Positions 27,697-35,849 of a stretch of DNA of 54,458 nucleotides are shown here, one piece after another (position 1 is the first letter of the stretch; every line of letters begins with the position of its first letter). A program made the translations under genes and the position numbers. The DNA is from Nitrosomonas sp. Its GTDB lineage: Bacteria; Pseudomonadota; Gammaproteobacteria; Burkholderiales; Nitrosomonadaceae. The DNA lies in the NCBI RefSeq assembly GCF_019635155.1, contig NZ_JAHBZY010000021.1, forward strand, positions 1-54,458. The letters run 5' to 3'. Under the pieces are notes generated by a model. It was given only the letters and a program-made list of their open reading frames with translations, had not been told where the DNA came from and searched no databases.

Positions 27697-27735
27697 AAAA
27701 GCCCGAGTTCCACCTGGAACTCGGGCTTTTGTGTT
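27697..27735 (+). terminator. Rho-independent terminator of cheW-mcp
   Basis: A perfect 10-bp stem, GCCCGAGTTC (27701-27710) and GAACTCGGGC (27717-27726), encloses a 6-base loop. It is followed by TTTT and flanked 5' by AAAAA, so it could also terminate transcripts arriving from the other strand (mgtE side). Confidence 0.93.
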
Positions 27736-27827
27736 TTAAAAAATAATAAATCAGGATCTTATATGTCTTTATGAATTTTTTTGTGGCTATGTAGTTACTT
27801 GAAAAAATTAAGTTGATTTGTAAATCG

Positions 27828-29267
27828 TTACAGCAGAAAAATAGTCGCTAATCCCAAGAAAATAAAGAAACCGCCACTATCGGTTACAGCGGTAATCATG
27901 ACACTGGAACCAAGCGCGGGATCACGGCCGAATTTACGCAAAGTAAGTGGAATTAATACACCCAACGACGCTGCCAATAGCAGGTTGAGCATCATGGCCA
28001 AAGTCATTACCAATCCCAATTCCACATTATGATAAATGGCGAATGTAAATAAACCGACGATGGTGCCCCATACAAGACCGTTGACCAAACTAACGCCAAT
28101 TTCTTTACTCAGTAATTTCCAAGTGCTGCTCGTGTTAATTTGATCAAGCGCCAGCGCACGAACGATCATGGTAATCGTTTGATTGCCTGAATTGCCGCCT
28201 ATACCTGCAACAATCGGCATCAAAGCGGCCAACGCCACCAATTTTTCAATGGAGTCTTCAAATAATCCAATAACCCGGGATGCGATAAAAGCGGTAATCA
28301 GATTAATTGCCAGCCATCCCCAGCGGTTTTTGACACTTTTAAGAATGGGGGCAAAAAGATCTTCGTCTTCGCTTAGCCCGGCTAAGTTTAAAGCTTCGTT
28401 TTCGGCCTTGTCGCGAATAAAATCAATGACAGTGTCGACGGTAACGCGTCCGAGTAATTTGTCGCTTTCATCAACTACCGATGCAGAGACCAAATCATAG
28501 CGTTCAAATGCATTGGCAGCTTGTTGAGCGACGTCGCCGGGCTGCAGCTTAATTATTTCTTTGGTCATCACGTCAGCGACCAAGGTGTCCAGGTCGCTAA
28601 CCAGCAAGCGATTGATTAATAAAACGCCCTTTAGGTTTTCATTCCTGTCGACAACGAACAATTGATCGGTGTGATCCGGCATTTCTTCAAGCCGACGTAA
28701 GTAACGTAATACAACTTCCAGGCGCACATCTTCACGAATGGTGATGATGTCAAAATCCATCAGCGCACCTACAGAGTCCTCCGGATAGGACATGGCTGCA
28801 CGCAACTGTTCGCGTTCTTCAATCGGCAAGGAACGAAAAACATCTTCCATGACTTCTTGAGGTAAGTTGGGCGCGAGGTCGGCAATTTCGTCAGCGTCCA
28901 GATATTCTGTTGCGGCGACCAGTTCTTGAGTACCCATGTCAGTGATCAGTGTTGCTCTGACCGCTTCGGAAGTTTCGAGCAATATTTCACCGTCTCGATC
29001 GGATTTGATCATGCTCCAGATTAGTAATCTGTCTTCCAGCGGCAGTGCTTCAAGGATATGCGCAATATCCGCGGGATGCAGTTGGTCTAAAAGAGTTTGT
29101 AACTCGGAGAGGTTGTTTTTCTGAACTACAGATTCGCCCAACGATAGATCTGGAGAGTCCTGTAAATTCACCAAGCCTTCGACTAATTTGTATTTCCGCA
29201 ATAAGAATGTGATCTGTTGGAGCGGGGTTTGTAAGTTTTCTTGGTCGTTATTATTGGTTTCGGTCAT
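27828..29267 (-). CDS. mgtE: Magnesium transporter MgtE
   Basis: Mg2+ channel/transporter of 479 residues. The N-terminal superhelical domain has the LHPADIAHILEALP motif. Two CBS domains follow (about residues 170-290, including SYPEDSVGALMDFD at their start). The C-terminal domain has five hydrophobic segments with PIVAGIGGNSGNQT, the pore-lining signature. In known MgtE proteins the cytoplasmic domains close the pore when Mg2+ is abundant. It is convergent with mcp. I see no M-box-like leader upstream. Confidence 0.95.
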   Translation of the reverse strand: MTETNNNDQENLQTPLQQITFLLRKYKLVEGLVNLQDSPDLSLGESVVQKNNLSELQTLLDQLHPADIAHILEALPLEDRLLIWSMIKSDRDGEILLETSEAVRATLITDMGTQELVAATEYLDADEIADLAPNLPQEVMEDVFRSLPIEEREQLRAAMSYPEDSVGALMDFDIITIREDVRLEVVLRYLRRLEEMPDHTDQLFVVDRNENLKGVLLINRLLVSDLDTLVADVMTKEIIKLQPGDVAQQAANAFERYDLVSASVVDESDKLLGRVTVDTVIDFIRDKAENEALNLAGLSEDEDLFAPILKSVKNRWGWLAINLITAFIASRVIGLFEDSIEKLVALAALMPIVAGIGGNSGNQTITMIVRALALDQINTSSTWKLLSKEIGVSLVNGLVWGTIVGLFTFAIYHNVELGLVMTLAMMLNLLLAASLGVLIPLTLRKFGRDPALGSSVMITAVTDSGGFFIFLGLATIFLL

Positions 29268-29607
29268 GGTTGGTTGGTGCCAGCAAGCCAGCTTGATTTT
29301 AGATATGTTTGCGTGATCTATACTCTAAACAGTTTGCAGTTGGATGACAGAAAAGTATAACCTTCAGCGCTGTATCGATACCAATACTATTTAGCAATAC
29401 CGATCAATTGGATCGGTGAGTGTATCTATTCATTCTTGATGCACGGCGCCGCTCTGTGATTGTAAATTTTATAAGCTGTCATCTTGAATGAAATGCAGCT
29501 ATTAGATCTTCATCTGCAAGATGCTTGGTTTGAAGACTCGAATTCAACGAACGTAATTTTAAAGTTCGCGATGAAAATATTTGTAAGTTAACCGATCGCC
29601 CAATAAG
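29268..29607. other. Gene-free spacer between aroE and mgtE
   Basis: 340 bp without a supported gene on either strand. It should contain the 3' end of the aroE transcript and the promoter of mgtE, both on the minus strand, but I see neither a clear hairpin terminator nor a strong -35/-10 pair. Confidence 0.4.
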
Positions 29608-30435
29608 CTAAATTTTATTGGTTGATTTCAGCATCGCAATGACCGGTTTTGTTAGAGGTTTTACATTGCGCCAAACAAAAAAAGATTCGGCTGCTTGTTC
29701 GACCAACATGCCAATGCCATCCGCGAGTTGTCGTGCGCCGTGTTGCTGAGCGAATTTAAGGAAAGGCGTGAGTGCTTCTTGATTATACATCATGTCATAG
29801 GCCAGTTCGGCATGGGTGAAGATGTGTGGGGGCAGATCGGGTAATTCGTTGTGAAGACTGGCGGAGGTGGCATTGATGATGATGTCGAATTTTTCTTCGG
29901 AGAATTGCCTAAAATCGCCTGCAACAATCTTACCATACGGTATGAATTGTTCTTGAAGGATCTCGGCTTTATTAATCGTACGGTTTGCAATAGCCAGAAG
30001 TGCCGGTTCCTTTTGCAGCAGCGGCAAAATAACGCCCCGCGCGGCACCTCCGGCGCCGAGTAGCAAAACTCGTTTCGCTGCGATCGGGATCAGGAGGTTT
30101 GATTCGATATCACGAACCAATCCGGCGCCATCCGTGTTGTCCCCCGATATCTCATTGCCTTCAAATTTAAGAGTATTAACGGCCTGTGCAATCCTTGCTC
30201 GTTCCGTCAGGCGGGTCGACAATTGATAGGCTTCCAGCTTGAAAGGCACCGTCACATTTAATCCCCGGCCACCCTGTTGCCGGAAATTTTCTACAGCGGC
30301 TTTAAAACCGTCGATAGGAGCCAGGAGGGTGGTGTACTCCATGGTTTGATTGGTTTGTAGAGCAAAAGCGGAATGTATTGCCGGTGATTTACTATGTGAA
30401 ACGGGGTTGCCAATTACTGCATACAAGTCAAGCAT
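29608..30435 (-). CDS. aroE: Shikimate dehydrogenase
   Basis: NADP-dependent enzyme of 275 residues reducing 3-dehydroshikimate to shikimate in aromatic amino-acid synthesis. The substrate motif NPVSHSKSPAIH, the NVTVPFK loop with its catalytic Lys, the DNTDGAGL segment and the nucleotide loop GAGGAARGV are all present. It lies 55 bp after the TonB-like gene on the same strand, an order common in betaproteobacteria. Length is normal. Confidence 0.96.
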   Translation of the reverse strand: MLDLYAVIGNPVSHSKSPAIHSAFALQTNQTMEYTTLLAPIDGFKAAVENFRQQGGRGLNVTVPFKLEAYQLSTRLTERARIAQAVNTLKFEGNEISGDNTDGAGLVRDIESNLLIPIAAKRVLLLGAGGAARGVILPLLQKEPALLAIANRTINKAEILQEQFIPYGKIVAGDFRQFSEEKFDIIINATSASLHNELPDLPPHIFTHAELAYDMMYNQEALTPFLKFAQQHGARQLADGIGMLVEQAAESFFVWRNVKPLTKPVIAMLKSTNKI

Positions 30436-30490
30436 AAGCGGGCACGTGTTAATTTTTTTAAAAAATATTTGTTGATTTGAATAGAGTGAC

Positions 30491-31405
30491 CTATTGACTT
30501 AGCAGCATATCCGTTGAGGCAAAGACCCAAGTGCGCGTAATGTGCAGGATGTCGGTATCCTGACTGATGTCAGGAGGAAAAGGCGCAAATCCGTTCTGAC
30601 CGGCAAGTTTAACGATATTGATGGCAGCTTCATCGAGAACCTTTTGGCCGGAAGACCGGTTGATTTCGATCGATTCCAAGCTGCCGTCAGCACGGATTCC
30701 GACGGTTAGTTGCAGATTGCCATAAAGCTTTTCTTTTCTGGCGACTTCCGGATAATTTAAATTACCAATGCGTTCGACCTTCAAGCGCCAGTCTTCTACA
30801 TAGCGTGCAAAACGGTATTCTTTGGTGCGGGCGCCGACAAATTTTCGTTTAGGGCGTTTCTGATAAGTCTCGTGGTCTTGATCGATTTGCGCTCTTAGCC
30901 GAACGATGTCAAGGCTTCGTAGCAATAGTTCGGTTGTATCCGATGGATTAATCGGTTTTGCTTCATCTTCATTACGCGATTCGCTTGAGAGTTCGATTTG
31001 CGGTGTTTCGCTCACAGCAGCCATCAATTTCTTCGCTTGCTGCTCCAATTCTTTGATTTTTTGTTGTGCAATCTTGTCATCAATAATCGGCTTGCTTTTT
31101 GGTAGGACCGGGAAAGGTGTTTTTGCCTTGCGGTTATCATCCGTGTTGCCTCCGCCGTCGAGATTGTCCTGTGCGAGCAACTTGCTTTCTCTGGGGACTG
31201 TTGGTGTTTTACTGTTAACCAGCACCACCTCAATCGAGGATGCAATTTTGTCGAATTTAGGTTGCGGAAACTGAAAAGTAATTCCAAAAAAGATAATACC
31301 GTGCAACAGCAAAGACACAGCCATCGCAATGGATAGACGATTGGTCTGCAGGGATTGATAGCTATCCTGATTTAAGGGTGAAGCTCCAAGTGTTTGAGTG
31401 ATCAC
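30491..31405 (-). CDS. TonB-like energy-transducing protein
   Basis: Inner-membrane-anchored periplasmic protein of 304 residues. It has a cytoplasmic start, one membrane segment (AMAVSLLLHGIIFFGITF, about residues 28-45), a charged linker with a coiled-coil-like part (KIKELEQQAKKL), and a C-terminal TonB domain (YPEVARKEKLYGNLQLTVGI...). A SHLLHG-like His in the membrane segment (LLLHG) is the residue through which ExbB/D energise TonB. No exbBD is adjacent. It is probably co-transcribed with aroE; such single TonB-like genes may serve a subset of receptors. Confidence 0.85.
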   Translation of the reverse strand: MITQTLGASPLNQDSYQSLQTNRLSIAMAVSLLLHGIIFFGITFQFPQPKFDKIASSIEVVLVNSKTPTVPRESKLLAQDNLDGGGNTDDNRKAKTPFPVLPKSKPIIDDKIAQQKIKELEQQAKKLMAAVSETPQIELSSESRNEDEAKPINPSDTTELLLRSLDIVRLRAQIDQDHETYQKRPKRKFVGARTKEYRFARYVEDWRLKVERIGNLNYPEVARKEKLYGNLQLTVGIRADGSLESIEINRSSGQKVLDEAAINIVKLAGQNGFAPFPPDISQDTDILHITRTWVFASTDMLLSQ

Positions 31406-31519
31406 AGCTATTCGGTTTTACCTTGAAAGTTGAATCTAACCTGTAAATAAAGATGCGTTATTGTAGGCAACTACTTTTTTCTTGTCACATATTCCTGTCA
31501 GAGTGTGTCAGCGGCGTTT

Positions 31520-33376
31520 TTATATCTCTTGTTTTTGTAAGAATTCCGCATGGAATGTGCGATCCAGCAGGTCGATTCCGGATAATTTAAGTCTGACATA
31601 AGTGCCAGGTGCTATTTCCGGCAACGATGGAACTCTTGTGACAAGTGGAATTCGATCCAGTTTAACTAAATTTTCCTTGATAACTTGCGCATCGGTTACC
31701 TGAATTTTCTCTTGCAACAGCCAACGAAGGCACCAATAACGTTCCATGGATCGCTGAAATTCGCCGTAAACACCATAGGCAGTTTCAAAGTCGCGCATCG
31801 CAATGAACAAACTGTTGCTGTCTTTGGTATAAGGCGGGGATTCATTGCGAAGCAGCGCGATAATTTGCCGTTGATTAATCAGATCAACATAACGTCTCAT
31901 CGGGGAACTGCTCCAAGCGTACTGAGAAACGCCGAGCCCTTGGTGAGGGGCGGGTGAAGTGCTCATTTTCACCTTACCATTCGCTTGGCTGCGGAAGATG
32001 CCGGTGATGCCTCCGTCGGTTAATTGTTTGCCCCATTCCGTGTTGACGTAAATCATTAGTTCTGAAACGACTTTATCGATTGGCGAACCTCGGCGGCGTT
32101 CAATTATTGAGACATGTTCACCGTTGATTTCGAAGCTGTAATCGACTTTGTCATTGTTGGCGTCATTTGACTTTCCACGTAGACTTTCCAGCTTACAAGC
32201 AAAATTCCATAAAAAAGTTAACTCCTGACTGAGAGGGTGCGGGAAGTGACCCTTACATAAAGTATCCTCATTAAAATGTTGCTCCAATTCTTTATTGCGC
32301 AAGTTCGCTGTAATTTTTATTTGCTCTATTTTGCTTTCTGTTTTGGTAACGGTGTAGTCGTCCGATACATCAAGGTACAGAGAAACTACCGGGCAGATTG
32401 TTTGTTCGGCCAGAGTAAAACGATTGATCACGCCGGTGGGCAGCATGGTAATCTTGTTACCAGGTAAATAGACTGTAGATAAACGAGAAGCAGCAGATTG
32501 ATCGAGTGCTGATTCGAAGGGGATTCCTAAAGCAGGCGCGGCGATATGGATGCCGATGCGAAAACTTCCGAAAGATAACGGTGTGACAGAAAATGCATCA
32601 TCAATTTCGGTGGTGGATGCGTCATCAATGCTGAAGGCGGCAACATCCGCATACGGCAGATCAGAAAAGTTGTCAGGGATCGGTTGTGATTCCAGTTCAC
32701 CAAACCCGATACCGGACGGGAAAAATTCCCAGATAAATTGATTGAGATGATAATCGTGCGAGGATGGAATGGCACCGCACTTTTCCATTAGTTTCACAGT
32801 GGAAAGCTTCTTATCGGTACAGACGGCTTCAAGTGCTTTCCATTCAGTGGAATTTTTATCCGGTTTGTAGAGTAACTGCGAAAGATGTGGCTTAAACTCT
32901 TCGGGTAGCATGAATTGGTTCAACTGCTCGACATAGCGGGCTTGTTGTTCGGCCTGCAGTCGTTTCTTTTCCTGACTTGCCAATGCTGCTTTGAGTGCAT
33001 CGGGAGGGGCGGCTTTGTAGCGGCCTTGTCCCTTTTTATAAAAATACATAGGCGCATTTTGCAAGAGCAACAAAGTCGCAGCAGCTTCTACCGGGCTCGG
33101 TGAGTGTCCAAAATAATCGGTTGCAAGCGCATCACTCGCGAATTCGGATTCCTGCGTGCAGCATTCCCAGAGGAAATTTGGATCCAGTTCTTCAGTAATT
33201 TTTTGTACATGGCCCATAAATTCGGCCAATGGTGGCGTATCGAACCGGAACAGCACCGAAGATGCCTTGATCTTTGATCGCTTGCCATGCACCGCTTCGA
33301 TCTGCAATGAAGTATTGTTGTCAGCCAGAATGGAGCCTATTTTAAAGGCTCCGGCTTCTTCGTAAAAAACATTCAT
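31520..33376 (-). CDS. RNB-domain exoribonuclease (RNase II/R family)
   Basis: Exonuclease of 618 residues from the ATG at 33376 (MNVFYEEAGAFKIGSILA, the usual start of this betaproteobacterial group); an in-frame ATG at 33442 is possible. The RNB core is visible at DVAAFSIDDASTTEIDDAFS, whose aspartates bind the catalytic metal, and at QYAWSSSPMRRYVDLINQRQ, conserved in all RNB enzymes. A C-terminal S1-like strand set (YVRLKLSGIDLLDRT) is short. Predicted 3'-to-5' RNA decay. It is the first gene of a minus-strand run with the TonB-like gene and aroE. Confidence 0.88.
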   Translation of the reverse strand: MNVFYEEAGAFKIGSILADNNTSLQIEAVHGKRSKIKASSVLFRFDTPPLAEFMGHVQKITEELDPNFLWECCTQESEFASDALATDYFGHSPSPVEAAATLLLLQNAPMYFYKKGQGRYKAAPPDALKAALASQEKKRLQAEQQARYVEQLNQFMLPEEFKPHLSQLLYKPDKNSTEWKALEAVCTDKKLSTVKLMEKCGAIPSSHDYHLNQFIWEFFPSGIGFGELESQPIPDNFSDLPYADVAAFSIDDASTTEIDDAFSVTPLSFGSFRIGIHIAAPALGIPFESALDQSAASRLSTVYLPGNKITMLPTGVINRFTLAEQTICPVVSLYLDVSDDYTVTKTESKIEQIKITANLRNKELEQHFNEDTLCKGHFPHPLSQELTFLWNFACKLESLRGKSNDANNDKVDYSFEINGEHVSIIERRRGSPIDKVVSELMIYVNTEWGKQLTDGGITGIFRSQANGKVKMSTSPAPHQGLGVSQYAWSSSPMRRYVDLINQRQIIALLRNESPPYTKDSNSLFIAMRDFETAYGVYGEFQRSMERYWCLRWLLQEKIQVTDAQVIKENLVKLDRIPLVTRVPSLPEIAPGTYVRLKLSGIDLLDRTFHAEFLQKQEI

Positions 33377-33882
33377 GTCGGTTTTTAGGTCGGTCGGATA
33401 AATCAGAATCAAGGATATGAGCGAGGATGAAGAATCGTCCATGCATAGATATTATTAGCATACAATTAATTAGGAATGATTGTCCTAAAAATTCAGCATA
33501 TGGCTTTGTATTATATACCGAGGTGCTAAATGAAAATAAGAATGGAGCGAATATCTGTTAGCATGAATAGTGCCGGTACGGGCTAAATAACGTGCGTTTG
33601 TTGGTTGCTATCAAACATTCGAACTGGAACTGCAAATGGAATAATAAAAATTTGCGGGGATGGGATACGCCAGGATCATTTTAGCGATTGTAATGGTTTT
33701 TTATGGTTGCTTGCTCGTCTGCAAGAAGTTCTGCAATTTTGGAATCAAACGATATGATCGAGAGAGGATTGCTGGCTGATTTAGGTGGGTATCATCAAAT
33801 AATCACTACATGGAATCCATTGGTACACAATAATATTCTGTGGACGGGATGATGATTTTTTATTCGATAGGCGTTTAAAAAA
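33377..33882. other. Spacer between the RNB gene and the Kazal lipoprotein gene
   Basis: About 500 bp holding the divergent promoters of the two flanking genes. An 18-codon frame (33530-33586) with an upstream GAGGTG, and the 39-codon frame listed separately, are the only coding candidates. No repeat or RNA gene is recognised. Confidence 0.4.
33660..33779 (+). CDS. Possible small membrane peptide (39 residues)
   Basis: A short frame with a purine-rich GCGGGG ahead of the ATG. The product would be one hydrophobic helix (RIILAIVMVFYGCLLVC) followed by a basic tail, a plausible small inner-membrane protein. Nothing else supports it: no recognised family and no operon partner, although the Kazal lipoprotein gene starts about 100 bp further on. 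Could be chance. Confidence 0.25.
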   Translation: MGYARIILAIVMVFYGCLLVCKKFCNFGIKRYDRERIAG

Positions 33883-34206
33883 ATGATGAAAAAATTGATG
33901 CGTGGCGTAATTTTTTTCTGCTTGATTTTAGTAACTCAGGGATGTGAATCCAATGGGGCGATCAAGCCCGTAAGTTGCGGCGGGATACAAGGCAAACAGT
34001 GTCCAAACGTCAATCAATACTGTGATTTCGATGTAGGGCAATGCAATGCTCCGGATAGTGAAGGGGTGTGCAGAGATAAACCTAAAGTTTGTACCAGACA
34101 ATATGCGCCGGTTTGTGGCTGCGATGGTAAGACGTATGGTAATGCTTGTGATGCTGCATCTGCGGGAGTTTCGCTTAAATATAAAGGGGAATGCAATCCA
34201 TCATAG
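33883..34206 (+). CDS. Kazal-domain lipoprotein
   Basis: Protein of 107 residues with a lipoprotein signal ending in the lipobox LVTQGC, so anchored to a membrane through that cysteine. A cysteine-rich stretch (CGGIQGKQCPNVNQYCDFDVGQC) leads to a Kazal-type protease inhibitor domain: CTRQYAPVCGCDGKTYGN, then CDAASAGVSLKYKGEC. All six Kazal cysteines appear present. Likely a serine protease inhibitor facing the periplasm or outside, perhaps against predators' or neighbours' proteases; that role is inference. Confidence 0.85.
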   Translation: MMKKLMRGVIFFCLILVTQGCESNGAIKPVSCGGIQGKQCPNVNQYCDFDVGQCNAPDSEGVCRDKPKVCTRQYAPVCGCDGKTYGNACDAASAGVSLKYKGECNPS

Positions 34207-34336
34207 TGCTTCGTTTGTGTTGATGATTCGAAAATCACATAACTTCTGATCTCGATTTATGCCGAATTGTTCGGGAATATGTAAGATCTTATTACAGATA
34301 AAGCATCAAGCGTTTTGTAGATAGCGATTGGGCGCT

Positions 34337-34798
34337 TTATGTGATTTCTTGCTTTTTTAGAAGTGAATGAATGGCGTCTCTTAATTCAGAGTCTGGCAAA
34401 GTGGCGGCCAATTGATTGAAACACTCTTTTCCAGTTACACTTAGTTTTGGTTTTGTTTTATCTCTATGTTTTTCATAATATTTTGAGTTTGTGGCCGAGT
34501 TTTGCGCTTGCACCAATATTTGAAATGAAGTAACTTCCCATCCATATTGTTGCAGTTTGCAAAGCAGCGATGGTGATAGTTGCTTAAGCTTTGCTGCAAT
34601 AGCGCCATTTTCAGCCAATATGGTTAATTTGCCATTCGTAATCCGACTAAGGCTGCAGTATTGAGTCAACTGGACCGGAATTAGTTTGTGGAAGATTGAC
34701 TGGTCTATAGATAATTGACGAGCTGTTGATAGTAAGCTTTCATATTCAGGTGCTTTGCCTAGAAGATTAAGATAAGAATCGACTTTATGAGGAGGCAT
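34337..34798 (-). CDS. dciA: DUF721 protein (DciA-like helicase loader)
   Basis: Protein of 153 residues with a DUF721 (DciA) domain. The segment LSRITNGKLTILAENGAIAAKLKQLSP holds the core strands and helix of the family (usually ...GxLxVxxxsxxxAxeLrxlsp). DciA proteins load the replicative helicase DnaB in bacteria lacking DnaC. The C-terminal tail is charged. It is transcribed away from the M23 peptidase gene, whose start lies 32 bp off, so the two promoters overlap. A divergent dciA-M23-secA order is typical of proteobacteria. Confidence 0.75.
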   Translation of the reverse strand: MPPHKVDSYLNLLGKAPEYESLLSTARQLSIDQSIFHKLIPVQLTQYCSLSRITNGKLTILAENGAIAAKLKQLSPSLLCKLQQYGWEVTSFQILVQAQNSATNSKYYEKHRDKTKPKLSVTGKECFNQLAATLPDSELRDAIHSLLKKQEIT

Positions 34799-34830
34799 GG
34801 TTATTTAATAAATACCCAACGAAAAGAAGT

Positions 34831-35748
34831 ATGAATATTATTTTGATAGCGAATAATTCTGAGCGCGCGCGCAAGCTGGCATTAACCAGAACGAATATCA
34901 TTTTAGCAATGGCTGTATTTTCAGTCATTATCATAACATTGGCTTTAGTCCTCAATTTCGTTTCTTTGCGGTATGCTGACCGTATAGATGCACCTTTCTT
35001 AAGAGCAATACTGGTCAATCCCCAGGAAGAAAGGCATCAGAAAATTCAAATGCATTTGCAAGATAACTTAAACATCATGGCCAGCAAGTTGGGGCAAATG
35101 CAAGCGCAGTTGTTGCGATTGGATGCATTGGGAGAACGCTTGGCGGAGTCTACCGGGATTCAAAGCAGAGGTTTATTATTCAAAGATATTCCGGGGCAAG
35201 GCGGCGCACTGAGTGATGCTTTGTCCGAAGAGTTAACTTTTGGTGAGTTTAATCAGAAACTTCAGGAGTTATCCAACATATTGGATGAAAGAGCGGACAA
35301 GCTCGGTGCGCTCGATTCTTTGCTTCGTTATGGCAGAGTGACCAAATTTGTTTTGCCTTCTGAAATGCCGGTTGAAACCGATTGGTATTCTTCCGGTTTT
35401 GGATACCGCATTGATCCGTTTACTGGCAGGAAAGCTTTTCATGAAGGGGTGGATTTTGTAGCGGAAACCGGAACGTCGATAAAAGCGGCGGCGGGGGGTG
35501 TGGTGATCTATTCAGATCGTCATCCTGAATATGGTAATATGGTCGAGATCGATCATGGAGATGATCTCGTAAGCCGGTATGCACATGCTTCAAAATTAAT
35601 GGTGGGGCTTGGTGAAGTTGTATTGCAAGGTCAGAAAATCGGCGAGGTCGGTAGTACCGGCCGCTCAACGGGACCGCATTTACATTTTGAAATTCGGCAT
35701 AAAGATAAACCACAGAATCCATCTAAATTTTTAAAAAAACCGAGTTAA
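34831..35748 (+). CDS. M23-family peptidoglycan endopeptidase
   Basis: Membrane-anchored protein of 305 residues with one N-terminal segment (NIILAMAVFSVIIITLALVL, about 22-41). A coiled-coil region (about 70-170) precedes a C-terminal LytM/M23 domain. Metal ligands and catalytic His are seen at FHEGVDF, where His and Asp fit HxxxD, and at GPHLHFEIR (HxH). It could cut peptidoglycan cross-links or activate amidases. It is followed by a terminator and then secA. DciA is divergent. Confidence 0.9.
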   Translation: MNIILIANNSERARKLALTRTNIILAMAVFSVIIITLALVLNFVSLRYADRIDAPFLRAILVNPQEERHQKIQMHLQDNLNIMASKLGQMQAQLLRLDALGERLAESTGIQSRGLLFKDIPGQGGALSDALSEELTFGEFNQKLQELSNILDERADKLGALDSLLRYGRVTKFVLPSEMPVETDWYSSGFGYRIDPFTGRKAFHEGVDFVAETGTSIKAAAGGVVIYSDRHPEYGNMVEIDHGDDLVSRYAHASKLMVGLGEVVLQGQKIGEVGSTGRSTGPHLHFEIRHKDKPQNPSKFLKKPS

Positions 35749-35780
35749 ATTGAATTCACATAGAACATACAACTTATCAG

Positions 35781-35813
35781 GGGTGAGCGCTTGACTCACC
35801 CTTTGTTTTTTTT
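35781..35813 (+). terminator. Rho-independent terminator before secA
   Basis: Stem GGGTGAG (35781-35787) pairs with CTCACCC (35795-35801) over a 7-base loop, followed by TTTG and a run of eight or more T. It separates the M23 peptidase transcript from secA. Confidence 0.9.
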
Positions 35814-35849
35814 ATAAATTATTCAAACATACATAATCATTAAGGACTT

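Noticed and set aside
29268-29607. Magnesium riboswitch ahead of mgtE
   Set aside because: No M-box-like conserved segments or terminator hairpin could be recognised.
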